Positions 51,879-64,000 of a stretch of DNA of 64,000 bases are shown in pieces. The DNA is from Variovorax paradoxus (GTDB lineage: Bacteria; Pseudomonadota; Gammaproteobacteria; Burkholderiales; Burkholderiaceae_C): assembly GCA_016806145.1 (NCBI GenBank), contig CP063166.1, positions 4,402,001 through 4,466,000 on the forward strand, read 5' to 3'. Positions within the stretch are counted from its first letter, which is position 1, and the number at the start of each line of letters is the position of its first letter. The position numbers were made by a program, and so were the translations under genes. The notes below the pieces were generated by a model. The model saw only the letters and a program-made list of their open reading frames with translations. It was not told the origin of the DNA and did not search any database.

Positions 51879-52031
51879 GGGAACCCTTTCTGGTGCGCGG
51901 GACGGCAGGGCCGAAGGATCGCACAGGACGTCGCCAATGCCCCTGCCCGGCGAATGTTTCTGACGTTGAAACCATTGCCCGCGCACCCGCCACTAAGCTA
52001 GCGCCGCCCGCAGAACCACACAACACCTGCC

Positions 52032-53147
52032 ATGACCGACCCCAACGCTCCTTCCCTTTCGCAGCGCCTGCGCAGGCGCGCCACCGCCGCCTTCGCGGCC
52101 GCCTGCGCGCTGCTGGCCGGCTGCAGCAGCAACAGCGGCTGCGAGGTCCGCTACGACGCCTCGCCGCAGTTCAAGGGCTGCACCTTCGAGAACATGGACA
52201 ACCCCGACGTGCTGCCCAACCAGAGCACGTGGAAGATCTGGACCCGCTTCTTCTTCGAGACCAAGACCGACTCGGTGCCCACCGATGCGATCCCCGTGAA
52301 GCCGCTGACGCCGGCGGCGCTGGCCGCGCTCGATGCGCAGGCCAACCACGTGGTGCGCCTGGGCCATTCCTCGCACCTGCTCAAGCTGCGCGGCAAGTAC
52401 TGGCTGATCGACCCGGTGTTCGGCGAGCGCGTGTCGCCGTTCTCGTTCGCGGGGCCCAAGCGCTTCCACCAGCCGCCGATCGCGCTGCAGGACCTGCCGC
52501 CGATCGAGGGCCTGATCCTCTCGCACGACCACTACGACCACCTCGACGTCTACACCATCGAGTACCTCGCGAAGCGGGTGCAGCACTACTTCGTGCCGCT
52601 GGGCGTGAAGGCGCGGCTGATCGCGATGGGCGTGCCGCCCGAGCGCATCAGCGAGCTCGATTGGTGGCAGGGCGGCGAGCACGACGGCGTGAAGCTCACG
52701 GCCACGCCGGCACAGCATTTCTCAGGCCGCTCGCTGACCGACCGCGGCCGCACGCTGTGGGCCTCGTGGGTGGTGCAAAGCGGCGAGCAGCGTATCTTCT
52801 ACAGCGGCGACTCGGGCTACTTCCCGGGCTTCAAGCAGATCGGCGAGCGCTTCGGCGGCTTCGACCTCGCGCTGATGGAGAACGGCGCCTACGACGCCTA
52901 CTGGCCCGCGGTCCACATGACGCCCGAGCAGAGCGTGCAGGCCTTCGAGGACCTGCGCGGCAAGGTGCTGTACTCGGTGCACAACAGCACCTTCGACCTC
53001 GCCTTCCACAGCTGGCACGACCCGCTGGACCGCATCGCGAAGCTCACGCAGGAGCGCAAGATCGAACTGGCCACGCCGGTGATCGGCGAGGTGCTGACGG
53101 TGGGCCAGGCGCGCACCAACGTGCGCTGGTGGGAAGGCCTGAAGTAG
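52032..53147 (+). CDS. Metallo-beta-lactamase-fold lipoprotein (NAPE-PLD/RomA-like)
   Basis: A 371-residue envelope protein. An N-terminal signal ends in a lipobox-like LLAGCSS. The metal site LSHDHYDHLD lies near residue 165, with ATPAQHFSGR and GDSGYFPGF later, as in N-acyl-PE phospholipase D-like and RomA-like proteins. Likely a phospholipid or lactone hydrolase; substrate unknown. Confidence 0.85.
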   Translation: MTDPNAPSLSQRLRRRATAAFAAACALLAGCSSNSGCEVRYDASPQFKGCTFENMDNPDVLPNQSTWKIWTRFFFETKTDSVPTDAIPVKPLTPAALAALDAQANHVVRLGHSSHLLKLRGKYWLIDPVFGERVSPFSFAGPKRFHQPPIALQDLPPIEGLILSHDHYDHLDVYTIEYLAKRVQHYFVPLGVKARLIAMGVPPERISELDWWQGGEHDGVKLTATPAQHFSGRSLTDRGRTLWASWVVQSGEQRIFYSGDSGYFPGFKQIGERFGGFDLALMENGAYDAYWPAVHMTPEQSVQAFEDLRGKVLYSVHNSTFDLAFHSWHDPLDRIAKLTQERKIELATPVIGEVLTVGQARTNVRWWEGLK

Positions 53148-53156
53148 CGAGAGTTG

Positions 53157-53345
53157 CTAGCCGCGCTCGCGCCGCTCGCGCGCGCGGCGCTGCTGGCGCG
53201 TCTCGAGCGCCTGCGCCGCCACGCGGTCCTTCGCGCGCTTCTTCTCGGCGCGCTTGCCGCGGAAGTGACGGCCTACGAGAAAGCTCCCGATGCCGGTCAC
53301 GATCGCGATGACGAAGCCGATGGTGCTGATGTCGAGGCCGCCCAT
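53157..53345 (-). CDS. Small membrane protein downstream of parC
   Basis: A 62-residue protein: one membrane segment (ISTIGFVIAIVTGIGSFLVG) and a strongly basic tail (RGKRAEKKRAKDR). Its ATG overlaps the parC stop (TGATG), so it is co-translated. Function unknown. Confidence 0.65.
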   Translation of the reverse strand: MGGLDISTIGFVIAIVTGIGSFLVGRHFRGKRAEKKRAKDRVAAQALETRQQRRARERRERG

Positions 53346-55756
53346 CAGAGCACCCGCACGATGCTGGCCGGCTTGAAGCCCAGGTCGGCCGCCTTGCCCT
53401 TGCGCGCACGGGCGCCGCGCGCGTTGTTGAGGGTGCGGATCTCGAGCGTCTCGTCGCGCTCCTTGCCGCCGCGGCCGATGCCCTCGATCCTCACGCTGCG
53501 CGTGTAGGCCGCGGCACCCGCGAGGGTGTCCTTGGGCTCGAGATCGATCAGCGTGAGGCCGCGGCCGCCCTTGGGCAGGCTCTTGAGCTCGGCGATCTCG
53601 AAGGTCAGGATGCGCCCGCCCGTGGAGGCGCAGGCCACGTGCGTGGCCGCGGGCATCGGCTCGGCGCCGCCGGCACCGCCCACCAGCGAGGGCCGGCACA
53701 GCTGCTCGCCCTCGCCCACGTCGATGAAGGCCTTGCCGCCGCGCTGGCGCGACATCATGTTCTCGACCGTGGCGATGAAGCCGTAGCCGCCCGAATTGGC
53801 CAGCAGCAGGCTGGCGCCGACCGGGCCCGCGAAGTAGTGCGTGACATGCGTGCCCGCATCGAGCTCGATCAGCGTGGTGACCGGCTGGCCGTCGCCGCGC
53901 GCGCCCGGCAGCGAGGCCACGGGCACGGTGTAGACGCGCACGCTCTTGTCCTTGGCGCTGCCGAACACCAGCAGCGTGTCGACGCTGCGGCATTCGAAGG
54001 CGCCGTAGAGCGAGTCGCCCGACTTGAAGCTGTACTCGGGCGCCGCGGCGCCGTTGCCCGCGGCCTTCTCGCTGGCCCAGCCCTTCTGCGCGCGCACCCA
54101 GCCCTTCTGCGAGACGATCACGGTGACCGGCTCGTCGACCACCTTGACCTCGGCCACGGCGCGCTTCTCGGTCTGGATCAGCGTGCGGCGCGGGTCCTCG
54201 AAGGTCTTGGCGTCGGCCTCGATCTCCTTGATCAGCAGGCGGCGCAGCGCGGCCGGGCTGCCGAGGATCTCCTCGAGCTTCTTCTGCTCCTCGCGCAGGT
54301 TGGAGAGCTCCTGCTCGATCTTGATGGCTTCGAGCCGCGCGAGCTGGCGCAGCCGGATCTCGAGGATGTCCTCGGCCTGGCGATCGCTGAGGTTGAAGCG
54401 CGCGATCAGCGCGGCCTTCGGATCCTCGGCGGCGCGGATGATCGCGATCACCTCGTCGATGTTGAGCAGCACCAGCTGCCGGCCCTCGAGGATGTGGATG
54501 CGGTCCTGCACCTTGCCCAGGCGGTGCTTCGAGCGCTTCTCGACCGTGGCGGCGCGGAACTCGATCCATTCCTCGAGCATCTGGCGCAGCGACTTCTGCG
54601 TCGGCTTGCCGTCGATGCCCACCATCGTGAGGTTGATCGACGACGAGGTCTCGAGCGAGGTCTGCGCCAGCAAGGTGGTGATGAATTCCTCCTGGCTGAT
54701 GCGCGAGGTCTTGGGCTCGAACACCAGGCGCACGGCGGCGTCCTTGCTCGACTCGTCCCGCACCACGTCGAGCACCGAGAGCATCGCGGCCTTGACCTGG
54801 GTCTGCTCGGTGCTCAGCGCCTTCTTGCCGGCCTTGACCTTGGGGTTGGTGATCTCCTCGATCTCCTCGAGCACCTTCTGCGTGCTCACGCCCGGCGGCA
54901 GCTCGTTGACCACGAGCTGCCACTGGCCGCGCGCGAGGTCCTCGATCTTCCAGCGCGCGCGCACCTTGAGCGAGCCGCGGCCGCTGCGGTAGGCATCGGC
55001 GATGTCGCCCGCGCTGCTGATGATCTGCGCGCCGCCCGGATAGTCGGGGCCGGGCACGATGGCGAACAGCTCTTCCTCGCTGAGCTTGCCGTTCGACTTG
55101 ATCAGCGCCACGCAGGCATCGGCGATCTCGCGCAGGTTGTGGCTCGGGATCTCGGTGGCCAGGCCGACCGCGATGCCGCTGGCGCCGTTGAGCAGCGTGA
55201 ACGGCAGCCGCGCGGGCAAGAGGCGCGGCTCCTCGGTGCTGCCGTCGTAGTTGGGGATGAAGTCGACCGTGCCTTCGTCGATCTCGTCGAGCAGCAGGCT
55301 GGTGATGCGCGCGAGGCGGGCCTCGGTGTAGCGCATGGCCGCGGCACCGTCGCCGTCGCGGCTGCCGAAGTTGCCCTGGCCGTCGACCAGCGGATAGCGC
55401 TGCGAGAAGTCCTGCGCCATGCGCACCAGCGCGTCGTAGGCGGCCTGGTCGCTGTGCGGATGGAAGCGGCCGAGCACGTCGCCGACCACGCGCGCGCTCT
55501 TCACGGGCTTGGCGCCCACGGTGCCGTTGGTGCCGCCGAAGCCCAGGCCCATGCGCGACATCGAATAGAGGATGCGCCGCTGCACCGGCTTCTGGCCGTC
55601 CGACACGTCGGGCAGCGCGCGGCCCTTGACCACGCTCAGCGCGTATTCGAGGTAGGCGGTCTGGGCATAGTCGGCGAGCGTGAGCGAGGTGCCGTCGCCG
55701 CCGTCGTTGTTGTCGTCGCCGGGAGGCAGGAGATCGAGCGGGGGTTGGGAGTCCAT
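53345..55756 (-). CDS. parC: DNA topoisomerase IV subunit A
   Basis: An 803-residue subunit that cuts and reseals DNA while separating daughter chromosomes. Catalytic Tyr143 lies in [19 protein letters not shown] and [11 protein letters not shown] motifs are intact; the C-terminal beta-pinwheel starts near residue 490. The quinolone-determining region reads [13 protein letters not shown] (98-110), with Ser102 where most ParC proteins have Gly, Gln where E. coli has Ser80 and Asp where it has Glu84. Confidence 0.95.
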   Translation of the reverse strand: MDSQPPLDLLPPGDDNNDGGDGTSLTLADYAQTAYLEYALSVVKGRALPDVSDGQKPVQRRILYSMSRMGLGFGGTNGTVGAKPVKSARVVGDVLGRFHPHSDQAAYDALVRMAQDFSQRYPLVDGQGNFGSRDGDGAAAMRYTEARLARITSLLLDEIDEGTVDFIPNYDGSTEEPRLLPARLPFTLLNGASGIAVGLATEIPSHNLREIADACVALIKSNGKLSEEELFAIVPGPDYPGGAQIISSAGDIADAYRSGRGSLKVRARWKIEDLARGQWQLVVNELPPGVSTQKVLEEIEEITNPKVKAGKKALSTEQTQVKAAMLSVLDVVRDESSKDAAVRLVFEPKTSRISQEEFITTLLAQTSLETSSSINLTMVGIDGKPTQKSLRQMLEEWIEFRAATVEKRSKHRLGKVQDRIHILEGRQLVLLNIDEVIAIIRAAEDPKAALIARFNLSDRQAEDILEIRLRQLARLEAIKIEQELSNLREEQKKLEEILGSPAALRRLLIKEIEADAKTFEDPRRTLIQTEKRAVAEVKVVDEPVTVIVSQKGWVRAQKGWASEKAAGNGAAAPEYSFKSGDSLYGAFECRSVDTLLVFGSAKDKSVRVYTVPVASLPGARGDGQPVTTLIELDAGTHVTHYFAGPVGASLLLANSGGYGFIATVENMMSRQRGGKAFIDVGEGEQLCRPSLVGGAGGAEPMPAATHVACASTGGRILTFEIAELKSLPKGGRGLTLIDLEPKDTLAGAAAYTRSVRIEGIGRGGKERDETLEIRTLNNARGARARKGKAADLGFKPASIVRVL

Positions 55757-55803
55757 GAAAGAGCGGGTGAGAAAACGAAAAAAAGGAGTGGCGGCGAAGG
55801 CGT

Positions 55804-56922
55804 TCAGCCCAGCGTGAAGGCCTCGTGCACCGCGGACTGCACCGAGCCGCCGAGCACGGCGCCGCCGCCAGCCACGTAGATCCAGTCGCCGATGACGGCG
55901 GCGCCGACCGCATGGCGCGGCGTGGTCATGGGCGCATGGCGCTGCCAGCTGTCGGCCACCGGATCGTAGCTTTCCATCTGGCCGAAGACCTTGGCCTGGC
56001 GCGGCACGCCGCCGACGAGGAAACCGCCCTCGCCGCCCATGGCGAAGAAGCGGTCGCGATAGACCACCAGGCCATGGCCCGAGCGCGCGGTGGGCAGCGG
56101 CGAACGCGGCTCCCAGGTGTCGCGCGCGGGAAGGTAGACGTGGTGCAGGTCGGTGTTGTATTCGAAGGTGTTGAAGCGCCCGCCGACCACGTGGATCAGG
56201 CCGCCATGCGCCACGCAGCCCACGTGGTCGCGCGCGCCGGGCAGCGGCTTGCGCGCGCTCCAGCGGTCGGCCTTCGGGTCGTAGACCTCGTGCCAGCCCA
56301 CGCTGGCGCGTTCGGCCGCGGGCTCGGAGGCGCCGCCGATCAGGTGCAACTGCCCGTCGAGCACGACGGCGGCAGCCGCGCCGCGCGGACGCGGCAGCGG
56401 CGCGATGGCGGTCCAGCGGTTGGCCGCGATCTCGTAGACGTAGGCATTCGTGTCGGAGCGCCGGTTCTGCTCGACGAAGCCGCCGAGCGCGTAGACCCGG
56501 CCGCCGTCGGCCGCCACGGCCACGTGGTTGGCGCCGCGCGGCAGCGATGCGCCGTCGAGCCAGCGATCGGCCTGCGGGTCGTAGATGTGGTGGTAGTCGC
56601 GGTTGACCGCGCCCTCGCCGTAGCCGCCGACCACGTGCATGCGGCCCTGCGCGGCCGTGGCCCAGGCCATCTCGCTGCGCGGAAGCGGCAGCGCCGCGCG
56701 CGCCGTCCAGCGCCCCTGCGGGCCGCGCGGCGCGGGGCTGTCGGTGACGCGCTGCGACTCCTGCTCGGGCGTCATGTGGTGCGGCACGCCGCCCTGCAGC
56801 CGCGCATAGGGCTCGGCCGAGGACGGCACGGGCTGCGGCGCGGCGTGCGAGGCCGGATGCTGGGCGCGCGCGGCACCGCTCAGCGCGGCGGCGCCGGCCA
56901 GGACGAAATCTCGGCGTTGCAT
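55804..56922 (-). CDS. Kelch-repeat protein, exported
   Basis: A 372-residue beta-propeller. It has a Tat-like signal ([20 protein letters not shown]), then about six Kelch units with the GG and Y-x6-W pattern ([54 protein letters not shown]). It lies between parC and the lytic transglycosylase on the same strand. Its partner or ligand is unknown. Confidence 0.88.
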   Translation of the reverse strand: MQRRDFVLAGAAALSGAARAQHPASHAAPQPVPSSAEPYARLQGGVPHHMTPEQESQRVTDSPAPRGPQGRWTARAALPLPRSEMAWATAAQGRMHVVGGYGEGAVNRDYHHIYDPQADRWLDGASLPRGANHVAVAADGGRVYALGGFVEQNRRSDTNAYVYEIAANRWTAIAPLPRPRGAAAAVVLDGQLHLIGGASEPAAERASVGWHEVYDPKADRWSARKPLPGARDHVGCVAHGGLIHVVGGRFNTFEYNTDLHHVYLPARDTWEPRSPLPTARSGHGLVVYRDRFFAMGGEGGFLVGGVPRQAKVFGQMESYDPVADSWQRHAPMTTPRHAVGAAVIGDWIYVAGGGAVLGGSVQSAVHEAFTLG

Positions 56923-56986
56923 CGCGGTCTCCTCGTTCTTGGGATGGTCGGGGCGGGCGAAGGCGCTCGCTCGCGGGACGCTGCGC

Positions 56987-57913
56987 TCACGACAGCGGCG
57001 AAGCGGGGGGATCGCCGGCGCCGGCATCGGCGGCGGGCGGCGCGGCCGACTCGGGCACGGCCGGCATCGCCGGCAGGCTGCGCGACGAATCCGGGGGCAT
57101 GTTGCCGCGGCCGATCGCGCCGCCGGCGGGCACCGTCATCTCCATGCGGATGCGCCCCGGCGTCTTGCCGCCGCGCAGGCCGCCACCCCGGGCCACCGAG
57201 GGCTTGAGGTAGGCGTAGAGCTGCAGCACCGTCTGCACGTAGTTCTGCGTTTCCTTGTAGTTCGGGATCTTGTTGCCCGCGCGCTGCACCGCGCCCTCGC
57301 CCGCGTTGTAGGCCGCCAGCGCCAGCTCGATCTGGCCCGGGAACATCGCGATCAGGTCGCGCAGGTAGTGCGAGCCGGCGGCGATGTTGATGCGCGGGTC
57401 GAACAGCTTCTTCTCGAGGCTCGCGCGCTGGTCGCCCGCCACGCCGTAGCGCTGCGCGGTGCCGGGCATCAGCTGCATCAGCCCGCGCGCGCCCTTGGGC
57501 GAGACGGCCTGCGCGTCGAAACCCGACTCGGTGGCGATCAGCGCCTGCAGCAGCTCGTAGTCGATCGCATGCTTGTTCGAGGCATCGCGCAGCGCGCTCT
57601 TGGCGATCTTGTAGCTCGGCGAGGCCTCGAACATGGCCAGCAGCGTCTGCGAGGCCGGCGACACCTTGCCATCGAACTTGCCGTCGAGCTTGCGGTTGCC
57701 GCGGCCCAGGCGGCCGAGCGGCGAGATGCCCTGCGTGGTGTCGAAGCTCTGGCCGTCGCGGAAGAACACCTGGTAGCGCTCGTCGACCTTCTCGGCCGCG
57801 AAGTGCGCCACGCCGTTGGCGTCGATGTAGCCGTAGACGTCAGCGGCGCGCGCCGGCCCCTGCAGCGCGAGCAGCAGGAAGGCCAGGAGCAGCGAAGGCT
57901 TGAGGAGGGACAT
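56987..57913 (-). CDS. Lytic transglycosylase with DUF4124 domain
   Basis: A 308-residue periplasmic peptidoglycan-cleaving enzyme. Signal peptide (LLLAFLLLALQGPARA), DUF4124 (DVYGYIDANGVAHFAAEKVD), then the SLT domain: catalytic Glu in IATESGFDAQAVSPKGARGLMQLMPGTAQ and AYNAGEGAV. The C-terminus is Pro/Ala-rich. It lies 11 bases after parE, probably in the same transcript. Confidence 0.92.
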   Translation of the reverse strand: MSLLKPSLLLAFLLLALQGPARAADVYGYIDANGVAHFAAEKVDERYQVFFRDGQSFDTTQGISPLGRLGRGNRKLDGKFDGKVSPASQTLLAMFEASPSYKIAKSALRDASNKHAIDYELLQALIATESGFDAQAVSPKGARGLMQLMPGTAQRYGVAGDQRASLEKKLFDPRINIAAGSHYLRDLIAMFPGQIELALAAYNAGEGAVQRAGNKIPNYKETQNYVQTVLQLYAYLKPSVARGGGLRGGKTPGRIRMEMTVPAGGAIGRGNMPPDSSRSLPAMPAVPESAAPPAADAGAGDPPASPLS

Positions 57914-57924
57914 GCGGGGTGGAA

Positions 57925-59919
<1,995 letters not shown>

Positions 59920-60086
59920 GGGGGCGGATTGTAGTCAGTCGCCGGGAAAAGAACTGGATGCGCATACAGGTGCGCGGCCCGGCGCGATTTTGATGCGATT
60001 CACGCATCGATCGGCCGCCGATAAATCATCAATGGCTGTCGCCGGCGGCGCGCATGCCGCAGCCGGCTCTTGGCTACAGTCGCCGC

Positions 60087-61316
60087 ATGCAACCGTCTCC
60101 CACTCCCACCCTCTCGATCAGGCAGGTGCTGTTCTGCGGCGCCATGATCGTCACGCTCTCGATGGGCATCCGCCATGGCTTCGGGCTCTGGCTGCAGCCG
60201 ATCACGCAGGCGCAGGACTGGAGCCGGCAGACTTTCTCGTTCGCGCTGGCGATACAGAACCTCTCGTGGGGCATCTTCGGGGTGTTCGCGGGCATGCTGG
60301 CCGACCGTTTCGGGGCGTTCCGGGTGCTGATCGGCGGGGCGGTGTTCTATGCGCTGGGCCTGCTGGGCATGGCGCATTCGCCGACGCCGCTGCTGTTCAC
60401 CTTGAGCGCGGGCCTGCTGATCGGCGCGGCCCAGGCCGGCACCACCTACGCGGTGATCTACGGCGTGATCGGGCGGCAGATCCCGGCCGAGCGGCGCTCG
60501 TGGGCCATGGGGGTGGCGGCGGCGGCCGGCTCCTTCGGCCAGTTCCTGATGGCGCCGGTCGAGGGCCGGCTGATCGGCCAGTTCGGCTGGCAGACCGCGC
60601 TGGCGGTGGTCGCGGTGCTGGTGCTGGTGATCGTGCCGCTGGCCTTCGGCCTGCGCGAGCCGCGGCGCGAGGCGGCGGCCGCGCAGCGCGAGCAGTCGGT
60701 GCTGCAGGCCGTGGGCGAGGCCTTCCGCTACCCGAGCTTCGGCCTGCTGATGGCCGGCTACTTCGTCTGCGGCTTCCAGCTCGCCTTCATCGGCATCCAC
60801 ATGCCGACCTACCTGCGCGACAAGAGCCTGCCGGCCGACGTGGCCGGCTACGCGCTGGCGCTGATCGGCCTGTTCAACGTGTTCGGCACCTACACCGTGG
60901 GGCTGCTGGGCCAGAAGCTCGCCAAGCGCAAGATCCTGGCCGCGATCTACTTCGCGCGGGCGGTGTCCATCGCGCTGTTCCTCGTGGTGCCGACCTCGCC
61001 GCTGAGCGTCTACCTGTTCTCGGCCGCGATGGGCTTCCTCTGGCTCTCGACCGTGCCGGCCACCAACGCGATCGTGGCGGGCATCTTCGGCGTGGCCCAC
61101 CTCTCGATGCTCAGCGGCTTCGTGTTCCTGAGCCACCAGGTCGGCTCCTTCCTCGGCGTCTGGCTCGGCGGCTACCTCTACGACACCACGGGCAGCTACG
61201 ACGTGGTCTGGTATCTGGCGATCGCGCTCGGCGTGTTCGCGGCGCTGGTCAACCTGCCGGTGCGCGAGAGCGCGATCGCGCGCCCCGTGGGCCGGCCGGC
61301 CGCGCACGCGGGCTGA
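60087..61316 (+). CDS. MFS transporter
   Basis: A 409-residue transporter with 12 predicted helices. The MFS loop motif is GMLADRFGAFRVL after helix 2, and FGQFLMAPVEGRL follows helix 4-5. It resembles the oxalate/formate antiporter-like group. Divergent from parE. ATG 60087 is preferred over 60054, because the family starts close to the first helix. Substrate unknown. Confidence 0.88.
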   Translation: MQPSPTPTLSIRQVLFCGAMIVTLSMGIRHGFGLWLQPITQAQDWSRQTFSFALAIQNLSWGIFGVFAGMLADRFGAFRVLIGGAVFYALGLLGMAHSPTPLLFTLSAGLLIGAAQAGTTYAVIYGVIGRQIPAERRSWAMGVAAAAGSFGQFLMAPVEGRLIGQFGWQTALAVVAVLVLVIVPLAFGLREPRREAAAAQREQSVLQAVGEAFRYPSFGLLMAGYFVCGFQLAFIGIHMPTYLRDKSLPADVAGYALALIGLFNVFGTYTVGLLGQKLAKRKILAAIYFARAVSIALFLVVPTSPLSVYLFSAAMGFLWLSTVPATNAIVAGIFGVAHLSMLSGFVFLSHQVGSFLGVWLGGYLYDTTGSYDVVWYLAIALGVFAALVNLPVRESAIARPVGRPAAHAG

Positions 61317-61338
61317 TGCCGCGATCACAATGGCGGCC

Positions 61339-61479
61339 ATGACACCCCTCTCGCGCCAACGGCTCGCTCGCACCGGCTGGTTCGCCGCCGCGGCGCTGGC
61401 GCTGGCGGGCGTGTTCAGCCTCTACACCCACCCCGAATTCGCGGTGATGCTGGTCGACCAGATCTGGTCGTGCTTCTGA
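61339..61479 (+). CDS. Small membrane protein (46 residues)
   Basis: One membrane helix (WFAAAALALAGVFSLY) with a hydrophobic C-terminus ending in VDQIWSCF. It lies 22 bases after the MFS stop. An in-frame ATG at 61330 would add three residues. Codon bias and the neat spacing to the next gene support translation; function unknown. Confidence 0.6.
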   Translation: MTPLSRQRLARTGWFAAAALALAGVFSLYTHPEFAVMLVDQIWSCF

Positions 61480-61510
61480 CCGTTCGCGAGCCCCGCGGGC
61501 GCAAGGCGCC

Positions 61511-62092
61511 ATGAAAGATGTAACCAATCCCCCTTCTTCGCTCCACGGGCTGTCGGCGCCCTCGGAATGGATCGTGCGCTGGAGCCACCTGCTGGCGCCG
61601 GGCGCCAGCGTGCTCGACGTGGCCTGCGGCGCCGGCCGCCACATGCACTGGTTCGCGCAGCGCGGGCACCCGGCCACCGGCGTCGACCGCTCGCCCGAGG
61701 CCACGGCGGCCGCGGCCGCCTTCGGCACGGTCGTCACCGCCGACATCGAGGACGGCCCCTGGCCCTTCGCCGGCCAGGGCTTCGGCGCGGTGGTCGTCAC
61801 CAACTACCTGTGGCGGGCGCGGCTGGCCGACATCGTCGCGGCCGTGGCGCCCGGCGGCGTGCTGCTCTACGAGACCTTCGCCGCGGGCAACGAGAGCGTG
61901 GGCAAGCCTTCGCGGCCCGACTTCCTGCTGCGCCCGGGCGAGCTGCTGGCCGCTTGCGAGGGGCTGCGCGTGGTGGCCTACGAGGACGGTTTCCTGAGCG
62001 AGCCGGCGCGCTTCGTGCAGCGCATCGCGGCGGTCCGGGCGCCCGCCGCCGCGGAGGAGCCGCCGGCGCGCCATCCGCTGAAGGCCGCCTGA
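61511..62092 (+). CDS. Class I SAM-dependent methyltransferase
   Basis: A 193-residue methyltransferase. AdoMet motif I is VLDVACGAGRHMHWFAQRGH, then VDRSPEA, TADIEDGPWPF and VVVTNYLWR. The small size resembles TehB-like or generic small-molecule methyltransferases. Substrate unknown. Confidence 0.88.
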   Translation: MKDVTNPPSSLHGLSAPSEWIVRWSHLLAPGASVLDVACGAGRHMHWFAQRGHPATGVDRSPEATAAAAAFGTVVTADIEDGPWPFAGQGFGAVVVTNYLWRARLADIVAAVAPGGVLLYETFAAGNESVGKPSRPDFLLRPGELLAACEGLRVVAYEDGFLSEPARFVQRIAAVRAPAAAEEPPARHPLKAA

Positions 62093-62183
62093 CCACCCCC
62101 TCGGGACCCGGGGCCGCCCGGGTGGCGGGCGGGGGGTGCGCTATTAGAATGCGTGCTTTCGTCCACGACAAAGAGATTCCCCC

Positions 62184-63074
62184 TTGGAGCAACTCACAGG
62201 CAGCATCGTCGCGCTGGCCACGCCGATGCACGACGACGGCAGCGTTGACTATCCCGCGCTGCGCCGGCTGATCGACTGGCACATCGACGAAGGCACCGAC
62301 TGCCTCGGCGTCGTCGGCACCACCGGCGAATCGCCCACGGTCGACGTGGAAGAACACTGCGAAATCATCCGCGTGTCGGTCGAGCAGGCCCGGGGCCGCG
62401 TGCCCGTCATGGCCGGCTGCGGCGCCAACTCGACCAAGGAAGCGATCGAGCTCGCCAAGTTCGCCAAGGGCGTGGGTGCCAATTCCCAGCTCCAGGTCGT
62501 CCCCTACTACAACAAGCCCACGCAAGAGGGCCAGTACCAGCACTTCAAGGCCATCGCCGAAGCCGTGGGCGACCTGCCCACCGTGCTGTACAACGTGCCC
62601 GGCCGCACGGTCGCCGATATGGCGCACGACACCGTGCTGCGCCTGGCCCAGGTGCCCGGCATCATCGGCATCAAGGAAGCCACCGGCAACATCGAGCGCG
62701 CGCAGTGGCTGATCCGCGACCTGCCCGAGCGCTTCGCCGTCTACTCGGGCGACGACCCGACCGCCGTGGCGCTCATGCTGTGCGGCGGCAAGGGCAACAT
62801 CAGCGTCACGGCCAACGTGGCGCCGCGCAAGATGCACGAGCTGTGCGTGGCCGCGCTCGCGGGCGACGTGAAGCGCGCGATGCAGATCCAGTTCGAGCTG
62901 ATGCCGCTGCACCGCAACCTCTTCGTCGAACCCAATCCGATTCCGCTCAAGTGGGCCATGTCCCGCCTCGGCCTCTGCGGCGGTGCGCTGCGGCTGCCGC
63001 TGACCGAGCTCTCCGAGGCCAGCCGTCCGGCGGTCGAGGCCGCGCTACGCGCGACCGGGCTGCTCAAGGACTGA
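62184..63074 (+). CDS. dapA: 4-hydroxy-tetrahydrodipicolinate synthase
   Basis: A 296-residue aldolase of lysine and diaminopimelate synthesis; condenses pyruvate with aspartate semialdehyde. Schiff-base Lys164 (IGIKEATGN), Tyr136 (VLYNVPGRT) and Thr46-Thr47 (GTTGES) are present. The start is TTG at 62184. dapA followed by bamC is the order in many betaproteobacteria. Confidence 0.95.
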   Translation: MEQLTGSIVALATPMHDDGSVDYPALRRLIDWHIDEGTDCLGVVGTTGESPTVDVEEHCEIIRVSVEQARGRVPVMAGCGANSTKEAIELAKFAKGVGANSQLQVVPYYNKPTQEGQYQHFKAIAEAVGDLPTVLYNVPGRTVADMAHDTVLRLAQVPGIIGIKEATGNIERAQWLIRDLPERFAVYSGDDPTAVALMLCGGKGNISVTANVAPRKMHELCVAALAGDVKRAMQIQFELMPLHRNLFVEPNPIPLKWAMSRLGLCGGALRLPLTELSEASRPAVEAALRATGLLKD

Positions 63075-63231
63075 TGCGCGCCGACGCGCCCTCCCCCTCC
63101 ACAATCCCTCCACGATCTTCTTTTACCCTGCCGCGTCCGAGGTTAAGCAACCTTTTGCCTGAACCGAGCTCAGAACGGGCGGGCACAGCGGCCCATCGAT
63201 TGACCGAACCATTCCAACAAGGAAGACGACG

Positions 63232-64000
63232 TTGAAGTACCTCTCGCGATTCGCACTCCTGGCCCTCGTCGCCAGCCTCGCCGCCTGCTCCGTTCTCGAG
63301 AGCGACAAGATCGACTACAAGAGCGCCGGCAAGGCCCCGACGCTCGAAGTGCCGCCCGACCTGTCCCAGCTCGCGCGTGACAACCGCTACGCCATCCCCG
63401 GCGGTGCCGTCACCGCCAACTCCTACCAGACCGGCGTCGCCAACGCGCCGGGCGTGCCCACCGCCGTCTCCAACCTCGGCGACGTGCGCATGGAGCGCAC
63501 CGGCTCGCAGCGCTGGCTGGTCGTCAACCGCTCGCCCGACCAGCTCTGGGATCCGGTCAAGGACTTCTGGCAGGAAAGCGGCTTCCTGCTGACCACCGAG
63601 CAGCGCAACCTCGGCATCATGGAAACCGACTGGGCCGAGAACCGCGCCAAGCTGCCGCAGGACATCATCCGCGGCACGCTGGGCAAGCTGGTCGACTCGG
63701 TCTACTCCACCGGCGAACTCGACCGCTTCCGCACCCGCATGGAACGCACGCCGACCGGCACCGAGATCTACATCAGCCACCGTGGCATGCAGGAGGTCTA
63801 CACGACCACGCGCCAGGACCAGACCGTCTGGCAGCCGCGTCCGTCCGACCCCGAACTCGAAGCCGAATTCCTGCGCCGCCTGATGGTCAAGCTCGGCGTC
63901 TCGCAGGAGCAGGCCAAGCAGGTCGCGGCCACCGCCGCCGCGGCACCGGTGCAGACCGCCCGCGTGTCCAACGTCGGCGGCCAGCCGATCGTGCAGCTCA
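63232..64000 (+). CDS. bamC: Outer membrane assembly lipoprotein BamC (partial)
   Basis: Begins with TTG 63232 after AAGGAAG. Signal and lipobox FALLALVASLAAC, then DKIDYKSAGKAPTLEVPPDLSQL, the BamC/NlpB signature, and the helix-grip domains (LVVNRSPDQLWDPVKDFWQESGFLL). BamC is part of the BAM complex that inserts beta-barrel proteins. The gene runs off the window end. Confidence 0.9.
   Translation, partial: MKYLSRFALLALVASLAACSVLESDKIDYKSAGKAPTLEVPPDLSQLARDNRYAIPGGAVTANSYQTGVANAPGVPTAVSNLGDVRMERTGSQRWLVVNRSPDQLWDPVKDFWQESGFLLTTEQRNLGIMETDWAENRAKLPQDIIRGTLGKLVDSVYSTGELDRFRTRMERTPTGTEIYISHRGMQEVYTTTRQDQTVWQPRPSDPELEAEFLRRLMVKLGVSQEQAKQVAATAAAAPVQTARVSNVGGQPIVQL

Overview
The window is a high-GC betaproteobacterial chromosome segment. 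The host gene set (parE, parC, dapA, bamC, comEC, a transglutaminase/ATP-grasp cluster and an unlinked-style 2-ketogluconate operon) and the codon usage fit Burkholderiales, most likely Comamonadaceae and probably Variovorax-like. The genus is an inference from gene order and protein style, not a database result.

Positions 1 to about 26,840 are the right-hand part of a siphovirus-like prophage; its other end lies outside the window. Reading from the immunity region at 16.5-17.6 kb, a Cro-like gene and an early-right operon run leftward: a CII-like regulator, a DNA methyltransferase, a ParB-like protein, replication genes, small proteins and a zinc-finger candidate Q antiterminator. After Q come a candidate late promoter, a terminator, a tRNA(CAU), a second terminator and the late genes: HNH, small and large terminase, portal, ClpP-like protease, HK97-type major capsid protein and a head-tail connector. 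A CI-like repressor faces right, followed by three genes in the position lambda uses for rexAB. Then a second promoter drives about 19 small, mostly overlapping early genes, starting with a protein built on a nine-residue repeat and ending with an excisionase-like helix-turn-helix protein. The two early promoters are near copies of each other. Each has two operators 25 bp apart and an ATG six bases after the -10 box.

The prophage is inserted in comEC, the DNA-uptake channel gene, exactly at the HHGS motif of its metallo-beta-lactamase domain. It removes the last part of the protein and presumably blocks natural transformation while integrated. No integrase is present in the window, although the excisionase-like gene lies next to the attachment site.

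From 29 kb onward the sequence is host. 29.2-38.0 kb holds a conserved but little-understood cluster (transglutaminase-DUF2126, circularly permuted ATP-grasp/alpha-E, an orphan amino-acid binding lipoprotein, a second transglutaminase and RidA). It is followed by a cytochrome c with an apparent ATT start and a Rieske protein. After a beta-lactamase-fold hydrolase and a GMC oxidoreductase, 42.6-49.4 kb is an eight-gene operon that looks like kguEK-D-ptxS of 2-ketogluconate catabolism, but with a polar-amino-acid-type ABC transporter in place of the usual permease. A perfect PtxS-type palindrome sits in its promoter. The rest is housekeeping: a CorA-like transporter, an isochorismatase-family hydrolase, a metallo-beta-lactamase lipoprotein, topoisomerase IV (parC, parE) with a Kelch protein and a lytic transglycosylase between the subunits, an MFS transporter, a methyltransferase, dapA and the start of bamC.
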